Shown: piece by piece, positions 1 through 10,065 of the stretch
Layout of the letters: each line of letters begins with the position of its first letter
Position numbering within the stretch: the stretch's first letter is position 1
NCBI GenBank assembly: GCA_964444685.1
Contig: CAYUIG010000023.1
Span: 1-56,158 of the forward strand
Origin: CAYUIG01 sp964444685
GTDB lineage: Bacteria > Gemmatimonadota > Gemmatimonadetes > Longimicrobiales > RSA9
Length of the DNA stretch: 56,158 nt
Reading direction: 5' to 3'
The notes under the pieces: model-generated
The model's input: the letters and a program-made list of their open reading frames with translations, nothing else
What the model was told of the DNA's origin: nothing
Database searches by the model: none
Translations under genes and position numbers: made by a program

Positions 1-292
1 CATCGCCGTCCACCAGCCGGCGCACGTCCGGCGCCGTCGCACCCGCGAGCCCGCGTCCGCCGCGCATCACCGCGAGTGTACCATTCGCGACATCGACGAC
101 GGCCGGGGGCTCGCGCCACGGATCGCGCGCCGGCTCGAGTCCGAGCGCGCGCGTTGCGCTCGCCTCCGGATCGAGATCCGAAAGCAGCACGTTCCAGCCG
201 CCGTTCGCCAGTTCGACCGCGAGGTTCACCGCGGTGGCCGTTCGGCCGACGGCTTCCCCGACACCCGCCACCGCGATCCGCTTCGCCGTCAT
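1..292 (-). CDS. ParA/Soj-like ATPase with degenerate P-loop (partial)
   Basis: Only the first 97 codons are present; the rest lies off the left edge. The start is the ATG at 290-292, preceded by AGGAG. The protein begins MTAKRIAVAGVGEAVGRT and continues ATAVNLAVELANGG and LLSDLDPEASATRALGL, which matches the N-terminus of ParA/Soj/MinD-type ATPases (P-loop, helix, then a D-x-D-P-Q-like strand). Where the family has KGGVGKTT this protein has GEAVGRTA, so both the signature lysine and the P-loop lysine are missing (Arg in the second position). ParA proteins position chromosomes, plasmids or protein clusters; with these substitutions ATP hydrolysis is doubtful. It could be an inactive paralogue or a related AAA regulator. 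The family is clear from the N-terminal pattern; the function is not. Confidence 0.6.
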   Translation of the reverse strand, partial: MTAKRIAVAGVGEAVGRTATAVNLAVELANGGWNVLLSDLDPEASATRALGLEPARDPWREPPAVVDVANGTLAVMRGGRGLAGATAPDVRRLVDGD

Positions 293-382
293 AGGCTCCT
301 TTCGCTCCGCGGAATGGGTGCGATGCGCAAGCCGCCCGCGCAACCGTGCGTCGCGCGAGCGGCGGTGAACGGCCGACCTGGA

Positions 383-426
383 TGGAGCTGACGGGATTCG
401 AACCCGTGACCTACGGCTTGCAAAGC
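383..426 (-). repeat. Partial copy 1 of tRNA-Ala 3' half (att-like direct repeat)
   Basis: These 44 bases are identical to 3469-3512, the 3' part of the intact tRNA-Ala(TGC) from the anticodon stem to the discriminator base. The 5' half of the tRNA is absent; sequence diverges right after the shared GCAAAGC. It cannot fold as a tRNA. The likely reading is the displaced original 3' end of the tRNA gene (attR-type) left by site-specific integration into the tRNA. Confidence 0.85.
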
Positions 427-501
427 GGTTCTCGCGCGTCCAATGGCGTCCAGCCGAGCGGGGGCGCAAGTATACGGAAGCCATTCTCCATTCGCAATTT
501 A

Positions 502-798
502 TCAGGATCCGAGCCGATTTTGACCCCTGCGAACGCGCCCATGCTTGTCCACTCGCTTTGCCACCGCGAACGGCACCCCTTCCGAGCCGCGATTTTCAGT
601 CTGCTGTGAAGCTTCATACTCTCCCGGACCAAGGTTCCAAGTTGCGGTCAGGAAAGGCAGGATGATCCTCACTACCCACCGTGGCGGTTCACGGAAATTC
701 CGCAGGATATGCCAAGTCAAGTACACCGAGAAGGCGCAGACGGGAAGAACCCCGAAGGACAGAGCAACATTGAACACAGCCTTGGTCCACAGAAGCAC
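502..798 (-). CDS. Small hypothetical membrane protein
   Basis: A 98-codon frame starts at a GTG (796-798) preceded at 5 bases by GGGAGG, a good ribosome binding site. The frame extends further upstream, but that part is arginine/serine-rich and crosses a terminator-like hairpin, so the internal GTG is preferred. Residues about 7-32 form one hydrophobic helix (AVFNVALSFGVLPVCAFSVY), followed by a basic stretch and a second short hydrophobic patch (VVRIILPFL). The C-terminal half is polar and featureless. No family is recognised. It sits alone in a low-G+C insertion between tRNA repeats, so it may be cargo or may not be expressed. Confidence 0.35.
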   Translation of the reverse strand: MLLWTKAVFNVALSFGVLPVCAFSVYLTWHILRNFREPPRWVVRIILPFLTATWNLGPGEYEASQQTENRGSEGVPFAVAKRVDKHGRVRRGQNRLGS

Positions 799-830
799 CG
801 TTGCCTCCCGTACTCTTGACGGGCGGATGC

Positions 831-874
831 AAAACGAGCCGCCCTTCGACTTGGTTGAAGTCGCTGGGCGGCTC
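831..874 (-). terminator. Nested hairpin, probable intrinsic terminator
   Basis: Arms GAGCCGCCC (836-844) and GGGCGGCTC (866-874) pair perfectly, with an inner 6-bp stem CGACTT/AAGTCG around a 5-nt loop. On the minus strand the stem is followed by GTTTTG (831-835 region), as in an intrinsic terminator. It would stop transcripts entering from higher coordinates, just before the small ORF at 502-798. Confidence 0.5.
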
Positions 875-1363
875 GGCGAAGCATGGCGGGTCGTCCCCGC
901 TTTAGCTCCCGTTGCTCTGCGTTCCCCGCCTTTCGGTCGGGCTTGCCCTGAGCAGCGCACGATCCAGTTTTTTCCCTCGATATGCGCTTTCCAGATCCAT
1001 GCCCAACACGATGTACGGTCGGTGCAATAACTTACGTCTCACGAGGTGCAATTTGGCCGGTCAGGAAATGAAGATTTTGCGAAGATTTTTCTTACATAAA
1101 CACGAGTCAATGCCATCTCGTTTTCCTCCATCGGCGGGAGTCTGCGCGCACTTCCCTCCAGGAACTCGGACTGGTTCCAGCTGTCAGCAGCGGTCGAGAT
1201 CGTCCGTTCAACGCGCCAGATGCGGCGACCAAGATTGAACGGAAAGCTGCTTCGAGGTTTGCTTGCGCCCCACACGGAAGAAAGGTCAAGCGCACCGCTC
1301 GGGGTTTTCACTCAACAAAACACAGAGACCCCGCACCCGCTAACGCGAGCCGGGGGCGAACAG

Positions 1364-1407
1364 TGGAGTTGACGGGATTCGAACCCGTGACCTACGGCTT
1401 GCAAAGC
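1364..1407 (-). repeat. Partial copy 2 of tRNA-Ala 3' half (att-like direct repeat)
   Basis: This matches 3469-3512 over 44 bases with a single change (GAGCTG to GAGTTG in the acceptor region). As in copy 1 the 5' half of the tRNA is missing. The bases after the core resemble those after copy 1 (both have a GCxCGTC...GGCGTCC pattern), as expected if two elements with related attachment sites integrated one after the other. Confidence 0.82.
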
Positions 1408-1640
1408 GGCTACTGCCCGTCAGTCGGCGTCCGATCCGTCCTTCTGGAATCTACCGAAAGGCTTGGCAGTCGGCCACAACCGCGAATCTGACCAGCTTCC
1501 ATGCCATTCCGGCGGTACCGGCCGCGTCCGTCGGCTCTGTCACCATGATGGCACCGGCCGTGATGAGCCGGCGGGTCGAACCCGACCGCGAAGCATAGGC
1601 CCAAGAGGCGGCGTCCCTCCGACATGTGGGCGGACCCCGC

Positions 1641-2915
1641 TCATCCTCGGTCATCCTCCAGAGACACCCCTCTCATGGCTTCGTCGATTCTTGCTGCTGC
1701 CCAATCTCCGAAGATTCTCGGTCTCCAGCCGCCCAACATCTTGCCACCAAGTCCCGCAAGGTATTCCAAGGCAGCGCCGGTTGCCGCACCCCCGACTGCT
1801 CCAATCGGGCCGACTAGGGCCGCGCCAAGTGCGGCACCCCCGATGGTCCCCGAAACACTCAGGACGCGCGAAGCAGACTTGGTGAATCCGGCCTGCTCTG
1901 CCACTTCCGCATGGTAAGCGACCACAGCGTCGCGCTCGAACTCTGACTCCTCCGCCAACCACTGCCGGAATCGCCCAGCCCTCGCGCGCAGTGCAAGCAC
2001 CTCGCTGAAGCCGATTCTTCCTTGGTTCAACAGGCGCCGGACATCGGGGAACGCCACACGAGCAACCAAGTCTGCCAGGATTTGCTTACGCCGTGTGGTC
2101 CTCCAGCCATCGTCGAGCTTGTATCGGACAAAGCTGGTGAGCGGCGGAGCTAGGTAGAGATCGGCACCGAGGTTCGCTGCTGACCATAGGGTACGGTTTC
2201 CCACCACTGCGCCGACGAGAGGCGTGCCCCGATGGAATCCTAGCTCCTTCCCTAGCAGCTCCGCGACGCGACCAAAGTCGATGTTGTAGGTGATCGTCCG
2301 AGCGCCATCTGCGCGTTCGCCGAAGACAGCCGTCACTTGAGGTGGCCGCAAGTAGCCAAGTTCGCGATACACCTCATCAACGAAGACTTGCACGAGTGCG
2401 GCGCTTCGCTCCGGTGAACCGTAATCAAACTTCGCATTCTCGATCGCCACGCCGAAATCGGCCGCCTTTACCTCGATATGTTGATCTTGCAATACCTGCT
2501 CAAGTTGGCGACGGAGATGCCGCGGATGAAGGTTACGAAGGCGCGGAGACTGTACGACTCGACTGATGAATACAGGTCCTGCCGCCGAAGCCTGATCTTG
2601 GATGTTCACGACGGAGTAGACGTCGCGCTCTTGATGGTGAACGGCCGAGCTGAGGAACGCATAGTAATACGGCGTAACCGTACCTTCCGAGATCAACGCT
2701 ACGAGAGTGCCGAGGTGTCTCTGTCGTCTGAACCACTCGACCAAGTCAGCGAAGTGGGCCTCGTTGCCGGGAACCACGTACACGCGCTCGTAGTAGATGA
2801 GTGCCTCACCGAGCAAGCCGATATCAATGGCGGCCCCAGTCGCCCGCACTAGCGGCGCGTGATAGGCCCATGCTTCCAAAGGGACCAGTGCTACTCGGGC
2901 TGAATTGGAAGTCAC
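1641..2915 (-). CDS. Orphan hypothetical protein with glycine-zipper C-terminus (island cargo)
   Basis: A protein of about 424 aa in the insertion between tRNA-Ala repeats. The start is chosen at GTG 2913-2915 because AGGAG lies 8 bases upstream; a longer ATG frame begins at 2993. The N-terminal two thirds look like a soluble mixed alpha/beta domain (ALIYYERVYVVPGNEAHFAD near the start; GLLGEALIYYERVYV is the most patterned stretch). Residues about 350-390 are a glycine/alanine-rich hydrophobic segment (GAALGAALVGPIGAVGGAA) of the glycine-zipper type, which can insert into membranes. No catalytic motif is recognised. Base composition is lower in G+C than the surrounding chromosome. It is the only full-length gene in this part of the island. 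A defence or effector role is possible, but nothing in the sequence proves it. Confidence 0.7.
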   Translation of the reverse strand: MTSNSARVALVPLEAWAYHAPLVRATGAAIDIGLLGEALIYYERVYVVPGNEAHFADLVEWFRRQRHLGTLVALISEGTVTPYYYAFLSSAVHHQERDVYSVVNIQDQASAAGPVFISRVVQSPRLRNLHPRHLRRQLEQVLQDQHIEVKAADFGVAIENAKFDYGSPERSAALVQVFVDEVYRELGYLRPPQVTAVFGERADGARTITYNIDFGRVAELLGKELGFHRGTPLVGAVVGNRTLWSAANLGADLYLAPPLTSFVRYKLDDGWRTTRRKQILADLVARVAFPDVRRLLNQGRIGFSEVLALRARAGRFRQWLAEESEFERDAVVAYHAEVAEQAGFTKSASRVLSVSGTIGGAALGAALVGPIGAVGGAATGAALEYLAGLGGKMLGGWRPRIFGDWAAARIDEAMRGVSLEDDRG

Positions 2916-2967
2916 CAGCAATACTCCTGATAAGAGCGGAACGACCAGGTGCTTTCCTGCCGCCGTC

Positions 2968-3294
2968 GATCCAATCGCGGTTTGGGAGATCAAGGAATAC
3001 TACTACACCACAAGCTTCGGAAGCCGCCTTGCGGACGGTGTCTACGAGAGCTTGCTCGACGGGATGGAGCTCGAAGAGCTGCGTAAGAGCACGGGGATCG
3101 AGGTTCAGCATCTCGTCGTGGTGGACGCGAAGTACACGTGGTGGAATTCCGGTAGGTCGTACCTGTGCCGGCTTATCGACATGATGCACATGGGATACGC
3201 AGATGAAGTTCTCTGCGGACGAGAGGTGGTGCGCCGAACGCCGGAGATCGTGCGTGAATGGGTGCGCCGGTTCCGCGAGCACGGCCGCACCTAG
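2968..3294 (+). pseudogene. C-terminal fragment of a restriction-type nuclease-like protein
   Basis: The readable homology-like part begins abruptly at about VDPIAVWEIKEYYYTTSFGS and runs about 108 residues to a stop at 3292-3294. The dense aromatic/charged pattern (WEIKEYYY, then VVVDAKYTWWNSGRSYLC, then MHMGYADEVLCG) looks like the end of a larger enzyme. The ExK in WEIKEYY and the later VVVDAKY are compatible with a PD-(D/E)xK nuclease core; this assignment is inference. Upstream the same frame dissolves into sequence antisense to the neighbouring gene's start, so the N-terminal domain has been lost. It lies next to the intact tRNA-Ala, where mobile elements carrying restriction systems often insert. 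Confidence 0.45.
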
Positions 3295-3468
3295 GCCGCA
3301 CAACCGTAAAGGGTATCGTCTAAGTGTTGGTGGCTTAGAGTACCTCGGCGATGCAAATCGAACCCGCGGCAATGTTGTCACCACGAGTGACCCGCCGGCA
3401 TCGGGACCATAGCCGCACACCCGACGCGTACGGCCGAGAACCGTTGAGGGACATAGATTTGCTAGTAG

Positions 3469-3541
3469 TGGAGCTGACGGGATTCGAACCCGTGACCTAC
3501 GGCTTGCAAAGCCGCCGCTCTCCCAGCTGAGCTACAGCCCC
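3469..3541 (-). tRNA. tRNA-Ala (anticodon TGC)
   Basis: A 73-nt cloverleaf on the minus strand. Acceptor GGGGCTG pairs with CAGCTCC plus discriminator A (one G-U pair). The D arm has GCTCAGCTGGGAGAGC, the anticodon loop CTTTGCAAG gives TGC, and the T arm has GGTTCGAATCC. No CCA is encoded. The 3' 44 bases recur at 1364 and 383, marking this tRNA as an integration target. No clear own promoter is visible, so it may be read through from the gene at 3593-3931. Confidence 0.96.
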
Positions 3542-3548
3542 AACGATC

Positions 3549-3580
3549 AGCGGAGGGACCCGCGCCCGGACCCCTCCGCT
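3549..3580 (-). other. Hairpin between CDS and tRNA-Ala
   Basis: Arms AGCGGAGGG (3549-3557) and CCCTCCGCT (3572-3580) are perfectly complementary. It lies between the stop of the 3593-3931 gene and the tRNA 5' end. There is no T-run, so it is either a weak terminator or a processing signal upstream of the tRNA. Confidence 0.4.
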
Positions 3581-3592
3581 CAGTGGCTAAAG

Positions 3593-3931
3593 TTAATCCC
3601 CGTGCGACGTACAGGTCAACCGCCGGGCACGCCGTTGCAGCTCGCGCTTCACCGCTGCGCACACGTCGGCATCCGTGAGCCAGCCCGCGTCCCAGAGTCG
3701 TGTGAAGAGGTTGCCCGGTCGGCCGCGCCGGTCACGCCGGCTCGCGCCGCGCGCGCCTTCGCGATAGGAGAGCGGACAGCCGGTCCAGCCGCCGCGTCCG
3801 ATGACGCCCGCCTCGAGGTCGCGCCGCAGCTCGCGCAGCCCGCGGGTGCGGAACCGCACGAGCTCGTGTTTCAGTTCCTCGAGCGCCCGTGCGTGCAGGC
3901 CGCCGGCGAGTCCGGTGATGCTGACCGGCAT
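3593..3931 (-). CDS. Hypothetical protein, 112 aa
   Basis: A small, strongly charged protein starting at ATG 3929-3931. The sequence begins MPVSITGLAGGLHARALEEL, has a helical stretch rich in Arg/Glu (LKHELVRFRTRGLRELRRDL), and ends with NLFTRLWDAGWLTDADVCAAVK, which looks like a small helical domain. There is no signal peptide, membrane segment or known motif. It lies 54 bp downstream of the PH-like membrane protein gene on the same strand and is probably cotranscribed. Third-position G+C matches the neighbouring real genes, which supports it being coding. Confidence 0.55.
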   Translation of the reverse strand: MPVSITGLAGGLHARALEELKHELVRFRTRGLRELRRDLEAGVIGRGGWTGCPLSYREGARGASRRDRRGRPGNLFTRLWDAGWLTDADVCAAVKRELQRRARRLTCTSHGD

Positions 3932-3985
3932 GTGCGGCTCCTCGACTCCAAAGCTCGCGCGCCGGCCCGCACGTGCCGTGCCGCG

Positions 3986-4837
3986 TTACGCCGTGCGACC
4001 CTGCTTCTTCGGACGGATCTCCGCGCGCCGCCGCCGCGCCGCCTGCAACAGTGCCGCGGCCGTCAGCTCCGCATCCTCGACGAGCAGGTAGCGGCGCGTG
4101 GCGCCGTTCAGTTCGTCCAGCCGCAACGCATCGGCGTACAGCACGATGCCGTCTACCCGCGCGTGCGGGATGCTGATCGTCCGCTTCGCACCTTGGAACA
4201 CCGTGCGCCGGCTCGTCACGGCGACAATGCCGAGATCCACCGGCAGGATGTCCTCGGCGGGACGCAGCGCGTCGCGCTCGTCCTCCATCGTGAACGGGTC
4301 GTCGCTCATGACGCGCATGACGACGCCGCGCAGCTCGGGCCGCGCGACCGGCAGTTCCAGCCGCTCCGCCAACGCACCCTGGACCAGCCAGTGACAGATC
4401 TCGCCCGGAACGAGCTGGAGCGGCGCCTCGATTTCGGGGAGGTGGCCCGCGAGGAACTGCGCGAGCATGCGCAGCCGCACCACCTGCGCCTGATCCTCGC
4501 CGAGCTCGCGCTCCTCGAGCCGCAGCTCCTGCTGGATCCGATGCAGATGCGCATCCTCTTCGGGCGTGAGCACTGCGTCCTCGAGTGCGCTGCGCAGCGC
4601 GCCGCGGTACACGGCACGCGCGATCATTCGCACCTCGGTGTGACTCAGATCCTTCTGCGCGCGCAGCGCGTCCAACTCCGCCATCTCTTCGGGAGTCAGG
4701 CGGCCGTCCGCGAGCGCGCGCTGGAGCATGTCGCGATACTGCTGCCGCGCGCGCCTCCGGCGACGAACCGTCCAGGCCGTCAGCACCCAGACCAGCAACA
4801 CGATGGCGATCGCCGCCACCCCGATGGACCCCGTCAT
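3986..4837 (-). CDS. Membrane-anchored protein with helical linker and bacterial PH-like domain
   Basis: A 283-aa protein. Residues about 5-24 (GVAAIAIVLLVWVLTAWTV) form one N-terminal membrane helix followed by RRRRR, so the rest should be cytoplasmic. Residues about 35-105 are charged helices with two LTPEE elements (DGRLTPEEMAEL and DAVLTPEEDAHL), resembling SHOCT/EF-hand-like helical repeats without full calcium loops. The C-terminal region has a beta-rich patch, GIVAVTSRRTVFQGAKR and SIPHARVDGIVLYADALRL, typical of bacterial PH-like domains that follow a strand - VxxTSRRxxF - strand pattern. The role is unknown; such proteins usually act as envelope-associated scaffolds. It is followed by the 112-aa gene on the same strand. 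Confidence 0.6.
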   Translation of the reverse strand: MTGSIGVAAIAIVLLVWVLTAWTVRRRRRARQQYRDMLQRALADGRLTPEEMAELDALRAQKDLSHTEVRMIARAVYRGALRSALEDAVLTPEEDAHLHRIQQELRLEERELGEDQAQVVRLRMLAQFLAGHLPEIEAPLQLVPGEICHWLVQGALAERLELPVARPELRGVVMRVMSDDPFTMEDERDALRPAEDILPVDLGIVAVTSRRTVFQGAKRTISIPHARVDGIVLYADALRLDELNGATRRYLLVEDAELTAAALLQAARRRRAEIRPKKQGRTA

Positions 4838-4940
4838 CAGCGGATGCTACCCCGCACGGTTCAAAAGCGGCAACCCCGCTACCGGCGGCCCCGCGCCGCC
4901 ACTAGCTTGTCCGCCATCGTCCATGCCCCGGAGGAACGTC

Positions 4941-5549
4941 ATGCGCACAACCGCGACACTCTTTCTGCTCGCCTGCACTGCCCCGGCCGCCGCTCAGGGA
5001 TTGCCGGATGGCTGGCAGGGTCGCACCGACCGGCCCAATCAGGCCCTTGCCGACGTGCGGCTCGCGCCCATGGGCGACGGCTTCCACGTCACCACCGGCC
5101 CTGCCGTCATCCTGTACCGGCCGACCGACAGCGCCACCGGTGCGTACCGGGTCGAGGCCACGTTCTCCCAGACGCAGCAGCCGGAACACGCCGAGGCGTA
5201 CGGCCTCTTCGCGGGTGGCAGCCAGCTCGATCAGGACGGCCAGGACTACCTGTACTTCCTCGTCCGCAAGACGGGTGAATTCCTCGTGAAGCATCGCGCG
5301 GGCCGGGAGACGCACGATCTGTTCAACTGGACCGCGCACGAGGCGGTCAACCGTCCCGATGCGAACGGGCGCGTCTCCAACACCCTGGCCATCGACGCGG
5401 GCACCGACCGCGTGCGCTTCCTCGTCAACGGCGTCGAGGTGGCCGCGCTCGATCGCGTGCCCATGCTCGTTACCGACGGCATTGCCGGCCTGCGCGTCAA
5501 TCACAATCTCGACGTTCACGTCGGGGGCTTCTCCATCACGAAGCCGTAG
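4941..5549 (+). CDS. Secreted LamG/DUF1080-like protein
   Basis: A protein of 202 aa. The start ATG at 4941 has GGAGG at 4930-4934; an in-frame extension upstream overlaps the divergent gene and is disregarded. Residues 1-19 form a signal peptide (MRTTATLFLLACTAPAAAQG). The mature part is beta-rich: YRVEATFSQTQQPEHAEAYG, YLYFLVRKTGEFLVKHR, and a final DVHVGGFSI strand. This is the layout of concanavalin-like jelly rolls of the 3-keto-disaccharide hydrolase (DUF1080) or LamG type, which bind or cleave glycans. No catalytic residues can be assigned with confidence. The next gene starts 2 bp after its stop, so the pair forms an operon. Confidence 0.65.
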   Translation: MRTTATLFLLACTAPAAAQGLPDGWQGRTDRPNQALADVRLAPMGDGFHVTTGPAVILYRPTDSATGAYRVEATFSQTQQPEHAEAYGLFAGGSQLDQDGQDYLYFLVRKTGEFLVKHRAGRETHDLFNWTAHEAVNRPDANGRVSNTLAIDAGTDRVRFLVNGVEVAALDRVPMLVTDGIAGLRVNHNLDVHVGGFSITKP

Positions 5550-5551
5550 CC

Positions 5552-6652
5552 GTGTCGGCACCCGCTGCGCTCGACGAGCTGACGACGCCGGCCGCGATCG
5601 TCGACCTGCCGCGCATGTCGGCCAACCTCGATCGGCTGGCCGCATGGACGGAGAGACACGGCCTCGCGCTCCGTCCTCACATCAAGACGCACAAGAGCCC
5701 GGAACTCGCACACGAGCAGCTCCGCCGCGGCGCCGCGGGTCTCACCGTGGCCACACTCCGCGAGGCCGAAGTCATGGCGGAGGTGGCCGATGACATTCTC
5801 ATCGCCTACCCGCCCGTCGGCGACGCGCGACTCCGCCGACTCGCCGCACTCCCCGACCCTCTGCGCATCACGATCGGCCTCGACTCCCTCGAAGCCCTCG
5901 CCGGACTCGCCGCCGCCGCGCGCGCGGCCGCCCGCACCTTCGGCGTCCTGATCGAAGCCGACCTCGGTATGCGACGCGTCGGCCTCGCCGATCCCGATGC
6001 GATCGTCGCACTCGCCCGCGCTGCCACCGAGCGCGACGGCATCGAGTACCGCGGCATCATGTTCTACCCGGGTCATGTGCGTGAACCGGTCGCCGAACAG
6101 GACGAACCCCTGCGACGTCTCGCCGCCGACCTCGCCGCGCTGATCGACCGCCTCTCCGACGCCGGGCTCCCGCCCGCAGTCGTGAGCGGAGGCTCGACTC
6201 CGACGGCGTTCGGGTCCGACCGCATCTCCGGTCTCACCGAGATCCGTCCCGGCACGTACATCTTCAACGACCGCACTACTGCCGTGATCGGTGCGTGCGA
6301 ATGGGACGACTGCGCCTACACCGTCCTCGCCACCGTCGTGAGTACCGCCGTGCCCGGACAGGCCGTCGTGGACGCAGGCTCAAAGGCGCTCAGCCGCGAA
6401 GAACTCCGCGCGCCGAACGCGACCGGCTTCGGTGCACTCCTCGATCGCCCCGAAGTGCAGGTGCGCGCCCTCTCCGAGGAACACGGCATCCTCGACCTGT
6501 CGCAGACGGACTGGCGTCCCCGCATCGGCGACCTCGTCCGCATCGTACCCAACCACGTCTGCGTCTCCGTGAACCTCCACGACCGCGTCTGGGGCGTCCG
6601 CGACAACGTCATCGAGCGCTCCTGGCCGGTTGCTGCACGCAACTGGAGCTAG
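5552..6652 (+). CDS. D-serine dehydratase / D-threonine aldolase-type PLP enzyme
   Basis: A 366-aa enzyme starting at GTG 5552, 2 bp after the preceding stop. It has the alanine-racemase-like N-terminal barrel: LRPHIKTHKSPELAHEQL contains the PLP-binding lysine region (HxKTHK), GLTVATLREAEVMAEVADDI follows, and VVSGGSTPT is the phosphate-binding glycine stretch. Near the C-terminus PNHVCVSVNLHD supplies the His-x-Cys pair that binds Zn2+ in the eukaryotic-type D-serine dehydratase (DSD1) family. The usual reaction is D-serine to pyruvate plus ammonia, or retro-aldol cleavage of D-threonine; the sequence does not decide which. Length is typical of the family. Confidence 0.85.
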   Translation: MSAPAALDELTTPAAIVDLPRMSANLDRLAAWTERHGLALRPHIKTHKSPELAHEQLRRGAAGLTVATLREAEVMAEVADDILIAYPPVGDARLRRLAALPDPLRITIGLDSLEALAGLAAAARAAARTFGVLIEADLGMRRVGLADPDAIVALARAATERDGIEYRGIMFYPGHVREPVAEQDEPLRRLAADLAALIDRLSDAGLPPAVVSGGSTPTAFGSDRISGLTEIRPGTYIFNDRTTAVIGACEWDDCAYTVLATVVSTAVPGQAVVDAGSKALSREELRAPNATGFGALLDRPEVQVRALSEEHGILDLSQTDWRPRIGDLVRIVPNHVCVSVNLHDRVWGVRDNVIERSWPVAARNWS

Positions 6653-6678
6653 CTCATCGGCTCCCGAGGCGAACTTCA

Positions 6679-6841
6679 TTCACCGCAGAGCCGCAGAGAA
6701 CGCGGAGAACGGAGTCTGAGTCTGTTGTTGTTCCGGTGATTCGCTGTTCGAGGTGGAGTTTCAACCTCGCCGCGAATCGGACTTCACCGGAAACCAACTA
6801 CGACATTCCGTTCTCCCCGTTCTCGGCGGCTCTGTGGTGAA
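6679..6841. repeat. Long nested inverted-repeat intergenic element
   Basis: Outer arms 6679-6713 and 6807-6841 match as inverted repeats over 35 bases with 3 mismatches (TTCACCGCAGAGCC... against its complement). Inside are further pairs: CCGGTGA/TCACCGG, GATTCGC/GCGAATC and CGAGGT/ACCTCG. The whole 163-nt unit can fold into one long hairpin. The CACCGCAGAG-type ends resemble dispersed CACAGAG repeats seen between genes in many bacterial genomes. It lies downstream of the D-serine dehydratase gene and could act in termination or be a non-autonomous mobile repeat. Confidence 0.75.
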
Positions 6842-7173
6842 AATTTTCGTTCGCGCGAAGTTGCCGCGAAGTGTCCACAAGCGATGACGCCCGCCTGACC
6901 TATTCCAGCCACGCCACAACGCAGGAACCCTTGCGCCACAACGCAAGCGCATCGGAACGCCCCCTGCCTGAGGAAGGAATCGGACCGCAACGACGCGGTC
7001 CACGAAGAGACGCGCTGAAACGGGAGGGTGAAGATGCCCGGTCTCCCCGACGTCCGAGTGGATGCGCGCGAGGATGCGCGTGTCGATGCACGCGCGACGG
7101 TGCGCGGCGGGCCTGCGCCCGCCCGGCAGCCGGCCGTCCCGAAGCGGGACGCGCCGGCCGCCGTCGGAAGCGG
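6842..7173. other. Intergenic region with no gene seen
   Basis: About 330 bp between the inverted-repeat element and the end of the aconitase gene. It has short repeats (CCACAACGCA twice near 6915-6945; CGCGGTCC near 6997), but no frame with a plausible start, ribosome binding site and protein-like composition. Confidence 0.5.
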
Positions 7174-9913
<2,740 letters not shown>

Positions 9914-10007
9914 GACCCATCACCTCCCGTTCTCCGATCCATCCATGCAACATGGCGAATTTCATGGGCAGCGGCCACTTCTCGCGGCCGTCACGCGGCC
10001 TTCTGTC

Positions 10008-10036
10008 TTGACCCGTCCGTCGACCGGGTCCATTGT
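10008..10036 (+). promoter_or_regulatory. Candidate sigma-70-type promoter
   Basis: TTGACC (10008-10013), a 17-bp spacer, then CATTGT (10031-10036), 29 bp before the lipoprotein start at 10066. The -35 match is good and the -10 match weak. Confidence 0.3.
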
Positions 10037-10065
10037 TGGTTCCTGAACCCCCAAGGAAGTCTGCC

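Larger units (their letters stand above)
427..1363. other. Insertion segment A between tRNA-Ala 3'-half repeats
   Basis: This 0.9-kb stretch lies between two copies of the tRNA-Ala 3' half and has visibly lower G+C than the rest of the window. It contains one plausible small gene (502-798, minus) and one strong hairpin (836-874). I see no recombinase and no convincing gene between about 875 and 1363. It reads as a small or heavily decayed integrated element. Confidence 0.55.

Noticed and set aside
836..960. Integron attC site
   Set aside because: The hairpin lacks the conserved GTT/AAC core ends and there is no integrase; a terminator explains it better.
383..1407. Two extra functional tRNA-Ala genes
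   Set aside because: Only the 3' halves are present; the 5' acceptor strand and D arm are missing.
427..3468. Prophage
   Set aside because: No integrase, capsid, tail, terminase or lysis gene is present, and the segments are only 1-2 kb.
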